A DNA stretch of 64,000 nt from Eunapius fragilis. Its lineage: Eukaryota > Porifera > Demospongiae > Spongillida > Spongillidae. Position numbers and translations under genes: made by a program. The DNA lies in assembly GCA_963681505.1 (NCBI GenBank), contig OY811978.1:6618586-6682585 (forward strand). Reading direction: 5' to 3'. Under the pieces are notes generated by a model. That model worked only from the letters and a program-made list of their open reading frames with translations, did no database searches and had not been told where the DNA came from. How positions within the stretch are numbered: the first letter of the stretch is position 1; every line of letters begins with the position of its first letter. This document shows positions 1 through 11,200 of the stretch, in pieces.

Positions 1-1315
1 GATGTCCTGGTTAGGCAGGAGAAATCACCTCACATCAGGTGGGAATGATGTGCTGCTCCTCCTGCTGAATATCTCACACTTGGTCAGGTTCACATGTAGG
101 CTGTGGTGGGCCTAACTCTTCAATCAATTGCAAGGCACGCAGTACAGCTGAGCGGGTGCCTTCCAAGTTCATCGCTGAGAAGTCTGGTCTGTTGGATGCT
201 GCTGCAGTTGATTGCCAGGTAGCAGTTACCCTGTTGCACATGTGTGGTAGCGTCAGCACGATGTTCCACATAGCAAGAGTCAGGCCCACCAAACCTGGCA
301 TCAGATACTCTGTGGCCTTTTGATGAGGAGGTCAAGCATTGCTTTGAAATGTGTTCAACCATCAAGGTTACCGATGATGCCTGGAGACAGGCTCAGCTTG
401 GACCAAAATTTGGTGGTTTTGGCCTGCTCCCTCCCTCTTCATGCTGCTGCTGATTTCATTGCCTCCCTATCATTCTTTGGCAGTGCAGATAAAATCGACC
501 TACTGCAGGCAGTTGCAGTGTTCAACACCAGGTCTCCTTCTATAATGCGATCTAGTTCAGTTCTGCTCTGGACTCTCCCATTCCCCAAAAGGTCTTGTCA
601 GGAATGATCCAAGCCCAACATTTTCACATCTAGTTGGAGTCTTCCTCCCCTGCCAACAGTGCTCACCTCCTGTTCCTCATGCTTTCTCTTGGCTTGAATT
701 GGCTATCAGTGGTCCCTTCCCCTGGTTTGGGCTTGCACTTCTGCCCGATACTGCTCTTGATCCTCTTGGTCACCACGCTGTGACCTGCAGGCATGGAGGA
801 GATGTGTTCATACGCCATAATCAACTACAGGATGAGGTATTTGACCTCTGTTGTCGTGCCTACGTGAGTGTGAGTGTGGAAAGAGGTCATGGTCTCAACA
901 GAGACCTTGCTCACACCAGACCTGCTGACATCCTTATTGCTGGCTCGGACTGAGGCAAACCTGTGAGGCTAGACTTCTCCATAACTTCACCACTCTGCTC
1001 TGCCATATTGAGTGAGTCATGTCACCAGGCTGGTGCGGTAGACCTTGCAGCAGAGGCCCACAAGCTTCACTCCAATGGACCCAAATGCCAAGAGTTGGGC
1101 TGGTCCTGCATTGCATTGGCAGTGGAAACATATACGGCAATTGGGGCAAGCAGGCCCACGATACCTTCTGGCTGGTGTCCTACCTGGCCATTCACCAGTC
1201 CTCCCCTAAGTCATCAGTGGTGGCAGAGATTTAAGGCTGGTTGAATATGACTATGGTACGTTCCATCACCAGAGCAATCCTGGCCAGGGAGCTCCCACCC
1301 TCCTAACTGCTATTA
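1..1315. mobile_element. LINE-like retroelement copy A, 5' part inverted
   Basis: This is a decayed non-LTR-type reverse transcriptase element. On the plus strand, about 305-1310, it reads as the part behind the polymerase: a thumb-like segment around WRQAQLGPKFGGFG, then a C-H rich stretch (HHAVTCRHGGDVFIRHN), then ADILI and DFSITSPL, and a tail near 1250-1305 (SITRAILAREL). The last blocks resemble the zinc knuckle and restriction-like endonuclease of R2/CRE-type LINEs; that family assignment is inference. Bases 1-300 hold an upstream polymerase segment on the minus strand (ALQLIEELGP), so the 5' part is inverted. The plus-strand blocks match copy B downstream. An AAT-rich stretch near 1363-1378 may be the 3' tail. 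Several frame changes make it inactive. Confidence 0.6.
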
Positions 1316-1379
1316 TCTTGTAATAAATAATGTACTTGTGAGTATGTATCCTGCTGTTATTGAATAATAATAATAATTA

Positions 1380-3125
1380 GATCTTTTCCTAGAGGTACAT
1401 CTGCTGGTCCCTCAGGATTCTCTGTCCAACACCTGCTAGATGCCGCATCTATCCCTCTTCATACACCCATTGGTTCCTCCCTGTTGGATGTTGTGAACCT
1501 TCTGGCCTCTGGAAAGGTTCCTCTACCTGTGTCGACTTTCACGGCAGGTGTTAGACAGCATAATTGTTCTAAACAAAAGTAAGGAACGTTCCCCACCAGA
1601 TGTTAGGATCCATTGCAGTTGGAGAAACGCTGCATAGGCTGACAGAAAAATGCATTTGTGCTGTCCTAAAGGATAGGATCTCTTCATTCCTCCAACCCTC
1701 TCGATCACATACTTTGTTGTGGCACCCTATGGGCAAGATTGGTCCGGAGTACAGCAGGGTCATCCACTAGGTCCAATGTTGTTTGCTTTGGTCCTCCATA
1801 AACTTGTGACCAGCATAGATGCAGACGATGACTGTTTGCACCTGCTTCTTGAAGCTTGGTACCTGGATGATGGTGTTCTTGCAGGGGAAAGGTAAGTCGT
1901 GGCTACGAGCCTAACAACTCATTGAGGAGCTGTATCCATACTTGGGGCTTAACATGAACTTTTCAAAGTGCGAACTGTTTTTTAGGGGGAGGGGGGGGGG
2001 GCAACTCCCTTTTCCCACCAGTAGTGATTTCCAAGGTTTTGCTTAAAGCATTTGTGGATAGTTGACCTCCATGTGGCCTTCTCACTTCTCCGCATGTGTG
2101 GAAGCTACTGTAAGCTAGTACACCTAACCAGAGCAACCCCACCTAGCCTCTGTGAAGACTCTCTTAAGTTCTTTGATGATGACATGAGGCTTTGTTTTAC
2201 TTCTTGCCTTGCAGTGGATGTTCCTGATGCTCAATGGCAGCAAGCACAGCTCAGCCCACATTTAGGTGGACTAGGCTTTCGCTCCCGTGCTCACCACTCC
2301 TCCGCTGCTTTGACCTCTTGCCTTGTTTCTTCAGGACTGTGTAGCCCTGATGATATCCACGTGCTACAGGCGGTCACACGCTATAACACCCAGGTCTCCT
2401 CACAGGATTCAATCACAGTCGAGACCACTCTAGCTTCTCCCCCTCTGCAGAAAGCTTTGTCTAAGAGTTTGGATGATCATACATTCCAGTCCTTGCTATC
2501 CTCTCCAGTGAACAAGGCTCGAATCCTTTCCACCTCTGCACCTCACGTAGGTTCCTGGATATCTGTTGTCCCTTCCACTGGCTTGGACCTGCACCTTAAC
2601 AATGCCGAGTGTTAGTTTGCTCTTAGATGGTGGCTGGGTCTTGACACCTCAGGAGGTCCCACTTGCCCCTATGCCCTGACACTGCTCTAGACCCACTAGA
2701 TCACAATGCAGCCACTTGCAGACATGGTGGGGATGTAGTTTCACGGCAGAACCATTTGCGTGACATCTTTGCTGACTTTTGTCCCCATGCCCACTTTCCG
2801 TGAAGGTTGTAGTGGGATATGGCTTATCTAGGAACCACATCAACTCCCGGCCTGCAGACGTTCTTGTTCAGAGGAAAGTCTGCAGCCTTTGGTCTCATCT
2901 CTCACTCCTGCTGCTCTCCCCCTGGCGATGGAAACATATGGAAACTGTGAGAAGGAAGCGCAGAGTGTATTTTCCTGTTTGGCATCCCTGCTCACTGTCA
3001 GCCTGTCCAGTCCCAAACCCAAAGTTGTTGTGGAAGTTTATGGCTGCCTCAACTTATCACTAGTGAGATCAGTGGCAAGGGCCATCATGGGAAGGGAGTT
3101 GGCCCATGGAAAGACTTATTGAAAC
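1380..3125 (+). mobile_element. LINE-like retroelement copy B, degenerate
   Basis: This is a second copy of the same element in one orientation. It starts with a finger-like block (GTSAGPSGFSVQHLLDAA, about 1390), passes a palm block with an LDDG-like motif (about 1855-1880, followed by LIEELYPYLGLNMNFSKCE), and continues into the longest open segment at 2052-2615 (187 residues, containing LSPHLGGLGFRSRAHHSSAA). It ends in the endonuclease-like tail and CLNLSLVRSVARAIMGREL near 3040-3105. Frame changes and stops are frequent, so it is inactive. Its tail ends in an A/T-rich stretch near 3121-3150. The conserved order compared with copy A is what shows the inversion in A. I see no target-site duplication. 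Confidence 0.6.
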
Positions 3126-3400
3126 TGTTTTAAATAAGCTTTAAATTGTGCTAATTGTTACATTTGTGAAGGCCATTACAAGCATCTACCAGAGACTGAA
3201 CCTCACCTTAGTTCGCTGCAATGCCAGAGCCTTGCTATCCCATGCTAGGTTTCAGCATTCAGTGGGCAAGGGCTGAAAATGTTTTGTGTGTGTGTGTGCA
3301 TGTGTTTTTTTCTCTTTCTCTTTCTTTTTTTGTGTAGTCTAGGTGGTAGGTATATAACAGGCAAAATTTACATGTACACAATTGCAAATACACTGATATA
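3126..3400. other. Intergenic, no gene seen
   Basis: A/T-rich spacer with a short GT run near 3282-3305 and pyrimidine runs. I see no coding signal. Confidence 0.6.
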
Positions 3401-3404
3401 TAAA

Positions 3405-3705
3405 CACAAGTAAATAAAAACCATTCTCTATGAAAAAGTTGGTGGCATATAGGATTTGAAGGCAATCGTGGTGTAAAAAGGAAGAAAACAAGGGTCTAAT
3501 AATAAGGGAAAATGGAATAGTCCTATATTTATAAAGCACACGAACATACTATATCCTACATATAGAAATGTGCTAAATATAGGACTATTCCATTTTCCCT
3601 TATTATTAGACCCTTGTTTCCTTCCTTTTTACATCACCATTGCCTTCAAATCCTATATGCCACCAACTTTCTCATAGAGAATGTTTTTTATTTACTTGTT
3701 TCATT
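3405..3705. repeat. Palindromic MITE (family M1, full copy)
   Basis: Two inverted arms of roughly 130-140 bp face each other across a short centre near 3540-3575. The left arm contains TTGGTGGCATATAGGATTTG and the right arm its complement near 3645-3668. Diverged relatives of the arms lie at 21546-21645, 44365-44510 and 53150-53445. No open frame is convincing. The form is that of a non-autonomous DNA transposon of the fold-back type; the superfamily is unknown. Confidence 0.75.
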
Positions 3706-3870
3706 GATTTTTATTCATACCCGATTATGAGCCATAGCATGTTAAGTAATCCATCTTGATATGAGAGGGAGGTTGTAAAGGTACGACATACCTTTGAGTG
3801 ACCTTAACTCTTTTCGCCGAGCGAGATGCACGCGTTCAGGACTATGGCAATATCGCTGTCTTTTAGCAGC

Positions 3871-4047
3871 CCGTTCCTTTTCAGGATCTGCTCGATACCT
3901 TGCACGTCGAGAGGTCCGTTCCTTTTCAGGATTTGCTCGATACCTTGCGCGTCGAGAGGTCCGTTTCTTTTCAGGCTCTGCTCGATAGTTTTCACGTTGA
4001 GAGGCCCATTTCTTTTCAGGCTCTGCTTTGTAGTTCGCTTGGGCTGA
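3871..4047. repeat. 45-bp tandem repeat, about four units
   Basis: Units begin at 3871, 3916, 3961 and 4006, exactly 45 bp apart; the last is incomplete. The core is CGTTCCTTTTCAGG followed by a CTCGATACCTTGCACG-like half. Because 45 is a multiple of three and the unit lacks stops, several frames stay open and yield repetitive peptides. A gene is not supported; a similar TTCTTTTCAGG motif recurs near 53725-53790. Confidence 0.8.
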
Positions 4048-4123
4048 ATCTAATACGTGTCTCGAGTTTGAGGTACTTTGCTCGTCGTTTGGCTTTCTTC
4101 TTTTCCTGACGTGAAAGGCATTT

Positions 4124-4137
4124 CAGCGGCGGATCCA

Positions 4138-4203
<66 letters not shown>

Positions 4204-4440
4204 GGGCACGTGCCCGCCCCCCCCCCCCCCCCCTCCATTTATAAGTCATAACTTTTCGGGCCGCATTTTATAATATAGCTGCACGATTGCGCTGCCTATT
4301 GATATCCGCACGCATGAACTCTACTACTGTACTATATCCCGGGCTCCCCGATACGCGATCATACTCCCCCCCCCCGCCCTTCATACCTTCGTATCGGGCC
4401 AGAAACCCACAGCACCCCCCCCCCCCCCACGCCTATCGTT
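4124..4440. mobile_element. Poly-G element of the GGCGGATCC family, one end visible
   Basis: Starts with CAGCGGCGGATCCAGGGG and runs into about 60 G residues (4139-4198), then a C run. Inside, TCGTATCGGGCC next to C runs (4393-4430) is the reverse complement of the sub-repeat in the complete element at 56246-56663. The opposite end was not found, so the right limit is approximate. The homopolymer length may be an assembly artefact. Confidence 0.55.
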
Positions 4441-4444
4441 TTGG

Positions 4445-4716
4445 AAATTCCCATGTACGGAATACGTTAATATGGGTTATTATAAATCGGACATGGATTT
4501 TTTGTATCCATACTGGGTTTTCGGTAAACTATTCCACTAATGGCAATGTTAAATCCAATATGGAAATATATTTACAGATAGTTTTCATCGCCGGAAATAT
4601 TGAAATAGTTTTCCAAAAACCCAGTATGGATACTAAAAATCCATGTCCGATTTATAATAACCCATCGAATTACTGTTTCCAGGTTGAGATTAACGTATTC
4701 CGTAGATGGGAATTAT
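4445..4716. repeat. Fold-back element with asymmetric arms
   Basis: Left arm about 4448-4540 and right arm about 4605-4713 are inverted copies (shared core ATGGGTTATTATAAATCGGA and its complement). The right arm carries roughly 24 extra bases near 4670-4693 that are absent from the left arm. The centre of about 65 bp is unrelated. No coding capacity. Confidence 0.75.
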
Positions 4717-4755
4717 TTTCGGGATTTTTTTAAGTATTGACGGAATTTGGAGTGA

Positions 4756-4850
4756 AAACCATGGTTGGGAATGGGATTGGACCAAAATTCAAGATAAAAC
4801 CATGGTTGGGAATGGGAATTGACCGATAAAACCATGGTTGGAAACGAGAA
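4756..4850. repeat. Short tandem repeat AAAACCATGGTTGGGAATGG
   Basis: Three spaced copies of a 20-22 bp word containing the palindrome CCATGG. No gene overlaps it. Confidence 0.7.
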
Positions 4851-5111
4851 ATTTTTTCCTGTGCAAGGGGTGTCGATAAACGTATACTAGGTTACGATAT
4901 CGATATTGATTTGGGAATTCTGATTTCCTCAATAAGTTTATTTTATCAATAAGTTTGCCACATATTAATGATTCATCATGTATCACAACGACGAATTATT
5001 ACTATGAGATCAAAATTCCCAAATCACTATCATAACCTTACATATTCACTCATGTCCACAATTTCTTGACATGGCGTTTTAAAAATAGCACGTGGAGCTA
5101 TTGTAGCACTT

Positions 5112-5341
5112 GGGGGGCGTCTCCAAACTATTTTGGAAAAGATAAACGTTTCATTATAACCCCCCCCCCCCCCCCCCCCCCCCCATAACGTCATTGATAT
5201 CGAAGGTTGTGGGAGTCCGGACGCCATTTTTTTGGTCAGTACATTGGAAAACGGCACGAGCCTGAACCCCCCCCCCCCCCCCCCCCCCCATCTAACGTCA
5301 AAATGACGTTAACTTTTCCAAAATAGTTTGGAGACGCCCCC
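5112..5341. mobile_element. MITE with GGGGGCGTCTCC ends, Harbinger-like
   Basis: Terminal inverted repeats of about 35 bp begin GGGGGCGTCTCCAAACTATT at the left and end with the complement at 5341. The trinucleotide TTG flanks both ends if the terminus is set at the fifth G, which would be a 3-bp target duplication. G-rich ends with a 3-bp duplication suggest PIF/Harbinger, by inference. The interior holds two long C runs. Confidence 0.6.
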
Positions 5342-5399
5342 TTGCGTCATCAGTACTCTTCTTATTAGCGTATACTGACGTGACTGATAGCGAACATTT

Positions 5400-6540
5400 A
5401 CAAACGGAGCTAGCTATTGCGGGAGAAACGGTATACCGTAAACATATTTACTGGGGTGGGGGGGCCTGAAGAAAGGCAGGTTTAGGCCCAACAACATTTA
5501 CCTGCCATATTATATATGTACCACTGGTGGAAACCCAAGGAGGAGCATTCTTTGCATGTTAATGGCAATAGTAGAAACCAGCTTGGGTAGAACAAGCTAA
5601 GGCATAAAGATAAAGGACCGAGAGGATCCACTGGAAGGACTTCAATGAGCATGTAGGTGGCTCATGGGATATTAGCATGTAACGAAGACATAAGCATGTA
5701 GTGGGCCTCTACTGACACTACATGCTGATGTCAGATGCCTCATGGGACATAAGCATGTAAGGAGGCAATGGGACATTAGTGTGTGTGTAGTGGAGGAGCA
5801 GGGACATGAGCATGTACAGAGACCATGGGAGATAAGTGTGTGTGTATGTGTGCATAGTGGAGGAACATGTACTTGTAGCGAGGAAATTAGTTATGTGTCA
5901 AAGAGCATGCATCCAGGAAGGCACCTGCACTGTCATCACAAAGATATTACCTGTTTTTGATCACATTTCAAGTTATGAATTGTATAAGTTTCAATATAAA
6001 TGCAGTATGAAAATCGGTTTCAGATAGTGTAGTGATTGCTGTAATAGGTATTATAGAAGTGTGGGTGTAAGTGTTAGATGTCTGGTCTTAAAGCAACCAG
6101 ACTGTATGTCCCTGATTGTAGAAGCATCTAGAAACATCATCGCATGTGATGGACCGGCACTATTAAAAGCTGTGACAACCTGGCATAGGCAGAAGCATTA
6201 GACCTGACGTGGGAACATGGCAGGCAGTGGTTGTATGCTGAGTGTGTGAGTTGTGTTGTGTGTGTACTGCTGTGACCTGTCCATTTGAGAATCAGCACAA
6301 CTCGGATGTTCTGGCGCAGCGCGTGCGTTGGCCACAGTCTCAGTCACAGTTACTACAGATAGTATACAGCAGCACTTGACATACATTTATATGCATGAAA
6401 TATATTTACAATGTCTAATGGCACACTTGTCCCATTCTGGCTTTAGCTCCATCAGCAACTGATTAAACACGTTTTTAATTTAATACTTGTAATTGTGCAC
6501 GACCAGTTGTTCATTGTTATGATCTCTTCTGGAGAGCAGA
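5400..6540. other. Intergenic spacer with degenerate CATGTA/CATGGGA words
   Basis: Between about 5630 and 5900 the words GCATGTA and CATGGGA(C/T)AT recur at irregular spacing, like a decayed minisatellite. I see no credible exon; short frames here are composition artefacts. Confidence 0.5.
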
Positions 6541-6552
6541 AAGATATCAACT

Positions 6553-8238
6553 TTATTCCCTACCTTCCAGTGCAGTGTGTTTTGGATCAATCGCAGAGAT
6601 GAATGCTGGAAAATAAATAAGAAAAAAAAACATAAATAATTTCATAAAAACCATCTTATTCTTACTGTCAATAATGTACGGGAGACAAGGCTCCATCTTC
6701 AACCACTCGCATAAAATAATGTGCTTCTGATCAGTTACAATATATTTTTCTTGGCCATGAAGGGCCTTCTTCAACGATGGTAATTCGACTCTAGGGTGGT
6801 CTGAATTGACTGCAGAAGGGCAAGATATCAATTCCACCACTTCTGTGTGTGGGCAGAATTCCTGATAAGCTTTCTTAACAACAGAATGAACAGCATGTAA
6901 TAATTGTAAGTACTTGGGGTCTGTCCTGTCATGAGAAGACACAGCCAAGGAGATAGACTGTAGTGTGTCACTCATTTCAACAATGGTAGTCACCCCAGCA
7001 CTCTCACTATGCCACCTCATACCCAAGCTCCAGACCTCACTGCAGCAGCTGAGGTAGGAGTGGAGGTGTGTAGTTTGTAATGAAGGTACCATGAATTCAA
7101 AGACCAGTCTACGGAGGAGGACATAAAAGAAGTATGTGGAGAAGAATTGGTAAGGAAACTTAGTATCCATGGACCAAACAAAACTGTTATCGGATGCTAC
7201 GGCATTACTGGGCCTTCCGTCTCTGATGAGAGCTGGAAAGAAGAGCAGAGATCCACGTTCTGAGCACAAGAAGCCATCAGGAGTTATTTTTGCATTTACA
7301 TTGCACAGATCAAGTGTTTGGCACAACTGAAACTGAATCATGACCTCGACAATCATTTCAGCATCATACTCTGGAAACATTTCCTTAAGCTCAGCTTTGG
7401 ATATTATCCCTATATTCCTACCTATCGGTAGTTGGACATGCTCATTCGGAGGTGGATCTAAAAATAAAAAATGATTGACCTTCATAAGAATAGACTCTAT
7501 TTGAAGAACTATCCAGCTCTTATGTGGATCTAAAGACGAAATGAAGAAAATCAAACCCTTTTCTGATAAAGCTTCTAGAAGAGGAATGATTTGGGAGATA
7601 TCAGGGGCTATGAGGCTATCTTGATCAGCAGTAAGGCATTCAAGAAGATCAGATAGGGTTATGGCATCAATACTTGGATCAGGTAGCTTTGTCTTCAAGA
7701 AGGCATAGAGTACAGGACACATCAAGGAGATTGAAGAACCATCTCTAATGACAGCATTGTTTGTTTGATGCAGCAGACCCATAAAATGACTCAACTTCCT
7801 ACTGTATGTTTTTTTAAGGTTTAAGATCAAAACATCGACTAAAATTTGATTACGTATGGCCAATTTAGCAGCCGATTTTAGATGAGTCAATTTTATGGTT
7901 TGCTCCTCAACTGATAATAGGTCTGCATGTGTGCCTAACACTATTACTGATGACTGGTGGGGACACTTATAACATGCATCTTCAATCATTGCAGACCAGT
8001 AATAGAGCTCTTTTGTGATGGCAGCCGAATCCTTTGTTACATCTTGTAGAAGAATGAATGTTGTTGGGCTGTTGTTAATGCTCTTTGCCTGCATATACAT
8101 ACATGCAGAGCGGTTGGAGATATACTGGAGGTGCCCAGGCAAGTCATAGATAATCATATTACCAGACGGACCATCAACTTGATGAGGAATGATCCCAGCT
8201 GTGACAGTTTTGATAGCATCTTGCCTTCCAAAGGTTTT
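6553..8238 (-). CDS. Roc (part) and COR exons of the ankyrin-Roco gene
   Basis: The large exon 6666-8238 holds the rest of the Roc domain and the COR domain. It starts KTFGRQDAIKTVTAG and carries DLPGH and VLGTHADLL. A 60-nt segment, 6606-6665, has good donor (GTAAGA) and acceptor (TTTTCCAG) signals and separates the final 53 nt ending in HTALEGRE. That segment is a multiple of three without a stop, so retaining it adds a hydrophobic stretch (FMKLFMFFFLIYF) to the C terminus. Splicing is the simpler reading because it gives a soluble tail. Confidence 0.8.
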   Translation of the reverse strand, partial: KTFGRQDAIKTVTAGIIPHQVDGPSGNMIIYDLPGHLQYISNRSACMYMQAKSINNSPTTFILLQDVTKDSAAITKELYYWSAMIEDACYKCPHQSSVIVLGTHADLLSVEEQTIKLTHLKSAAKLAIRNQILVDVLILNLKKTYSRKLSHFMGLLHQTNNAVIRDGSSISLMCPVLYAFLKTKLPDPSIDAITLSDLLECLTADQDSLIAPDISQIIPLLEALSEKGLIFFISSLDPHKSWIVLQIESILMKVNHFLFLDPPPNEHVQLPIGRNIGIISKAELKEMFPEYDAEMIVEVMIQFQLCQTLDLCNVNAKITPDGFLCSERGSLLFFPALIRDGRPSNAVASDNSFVWSMDTKFPYQFFSTYFFYVLLRRLVFEFMVPSLQTTHLHSYLSCCSEVWSLGMRWHSESAGVTTIVEMSDTLQSISLAVSSHDRTDPKYLQLLHAVHSVVKKAYQEFCPHTEVVELISCPSAVNSDHPRVELPSLKKALHGQEKYIVTDQKHIILCEWLKMEPCLPYIIDSKNKMVFMKLFMFFFLIYFPAFISAIDPKHTALEGRE

Positions 8239-11200
8239 CTACAAAAGTAATGGTACAATGTATAAAATACATCTCATTGAAATATGGAATGGAATTTTAC
8301 ATATGAATTGGGTGCTTGTAACGAAGTCCAAATATGGATTTTCAACCAAACCTTCTGTAATACTTAATTAACAACTAATACTTTTTGTTTATAGCTCAAC
8401 ACTCAGTTTTTATGCATCATACAGTGCACCATGAGACCAGTTTAAAACTATTGAATTGATTCAAACACGATGATGCTAAGATTTCTAAATATATAGAGCA
8501 TGACATTTAACATATATACATTGAGGCATGTGTTAATATTGGATGCCAGAATATGACTAGGCAGTTACTTGGGGGCTTAGACTACTGGACAATACTCTGT
8601 ACTTATGTTTTGAGAGGTCGTTACTCTATTTTTCAGGATGTCAGTATTGTAATAATAGGCCAATGCAAAAGTGTTCATGAAGCTAATTTAAATGTTATAG
8701 CAGAAAATATTGGGTGTTAAAAACTAGCAGAAGGCTTTCTTTGAAGTAATTATGGTGAATTGCTTCCTGTATATGAGAAAAAGAGTGAGCATTTGCACTG
8801 CCTCAATTTCGTTAAACATTAGTTAGCTTTTGTTGTTAATGGTTCGCATAGCTGCCACCCTTTGTGATTCTCAGTTGAACTTATGTGCTCTGTAAGACCT
8901 GCACCTTCTTGTAAAATCATTGCATTTATTTATCATGTACTTTCATTACAATTCATGTTCTTTATTAGTATGTAACTAAGATTTAAACAAATGATAAAAA
9001 CTGGGATTTGACTACAATTTTTGGACACTCTGATGACACAAAATGGTAAGTTAGGTGTGGCAATGTCCATAGCTGATATGAGATTAGTACCAGTAGCCAG
9101 AAGGCTGACATGTACAGCACTGGAGATACAAAATAAATGGATGGTACTGACCGGAGAAAATAATATGGTTTTAACAAGAAGACAACTGTCAGGGCCGTAG
9201 ATAACTTTTAAAGTTGGGGGGGGGGGGGGGGGGGGGGGCACAATACTCATGCAAGTAAGTCTGAATGTATGTGGTCTAAATTAATTCACGTCAGTTTATA
9301 GGCATGCCCTGTACGTACATGTAGGCACAATTCCAATTCTTCACAACTTGATTTGAACCACATTATGCATGCTTTGGTGCATTCTCACGCACTAAGGAAA
9401 ATAATTAAATATAATATGTTACTGAAATTTTTGGGGGGCCCGAACCCCCCCCCCCCCCCCCTCCAAAGCACCCCCTTATCTACGGCCTTGACTGTTAATG
9501 TACAGTTATAATGACTCCACAACCAAGTCACTAGTGTATATATGTGAAGAAAATACTGCATGTGATGAATAATCAATTGTGTGCGATGTCGTGATCTAAC
9601 AATATAATTTTGAGAAATGTCATCAGTTGTGAAAAATGGTGGTTAGATTTTTTATGTTTAGACATTACATAGGAAGTTGGAAATTTTATTTGAATTGGTA
9701 CATGTACCTGAGAATATGTAGAAATACCACATCAGTATCACCTTTCAAATTATTATAACTATACTTATTGTGCAATATGAAAGCATGTTTGTCATGTATC
9801 ATTACTTCTGGAGATAAGATCCAGTTCCTTCTACAGACTTCTAAACATGCTACCCAAGTGAAGCTCTCCAAGTTGTAGTCATGGCAGTGGATTTCTATAT
9901 TTCTGGGGGTGCGAATGCATCCCTAGATGACATTTCAACATTAACACATTCTGCCAGTAGGGATGACCAAATGTTTATCAAGCAGTAAAAATTTTAAAGC
10001 TGCTAATAGAGAACATCATGGCATCATCTTCCTTTTACCAACAAATGAATGCTATAGGTCACCTAGTAATTTTTTTTTCGATGCAATAGCCCAAACAAAG
10101 TTATAACGAAACAATCTATTTTTGGCATCTTGTAAGAGTACTGTAAATACGTGGAAGTAAGGATATGCCATTGGACAGATCTAAATATCATAAAACATAA
10201 ACACATGATGCTTAATTATCAGTGCATCCATGCTCATGTAATAACCATACATATACATCTATGACCTTGTGTACCAAGAACTTTGCTACCAATAATCTGA
10301 CATTGTATTGACAGATTTAGAGGGCATGAGATAACAAAATTATATCTCACCTTTGCAAGACGAGTTACTGTTGCCATTGGCTTAGAAAGTTTCATAATGG
10401 CCTAAAATAATTAAAAACATGTAAGGGTATGTACACAATCACTGACATAAACTACATGTACAACGTATATGTTCGGAATTATTTGCATTCAAAATGGCAA
10501 TGGTATATACATACATGTATGTACTATTTTACCATATTAGTCATTTTTGCCGCACTGCCCAGTTGAACAATAAATAAACTGTGTCTTATATACACTTGTG
10601 TACGGAGTGTAAAATTCTTATTATGGTTAGATGGTTTGAGCAGCTTGTTGCCACTTAGATTCAAATGCTCAGTTTTGAACGTTTTAAATCAATGTTGCTA
10701 GTGTTTACATAACCAAAACCTGAACATTATGGGCCTTTATTACATCATCTCACTATTAAATTTGGCAAACTATTTTTTACCATGCACAGCTGCATATAAT
10801 TACACTGAAAGATCTCAAAAAGCGACACATCATTGAAGTAGCTAAATGAGCAACTGTCTTCCATCCCTTTAACTCCTTCCTTCCTCGCTGTTCAAAGTAC
10901 AATGCAGAAAAGGAATTTTTGTTACTTCTTCAACAAATGCATGTACATACATGCATGCCAGCACAGGACATGTAGTTCTGTATTTAGTACTAAACGAATA
11001 TAGAGGCAGGCCAACAACATGTACATGCATTCCCCTGGCGGCTCACCTGACTCATTGTGCTCTTCCCAGCACCACTATTTCCACACACCACTACTCTTCC
11101 ATATGAAGCAACAGGAACACTGTTGTATATATCCACCATTTTATGCAGTGCTGAAAAGCCATCTTTCATCGTGTCCAAGCATGCAAGTCCTTCATTGTTC

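Noticed and set aside
4016-4249. Poly-proline protein
   Set aside because: Complement of a 60-base G run in a poly-G element; no conserved sequence around it.
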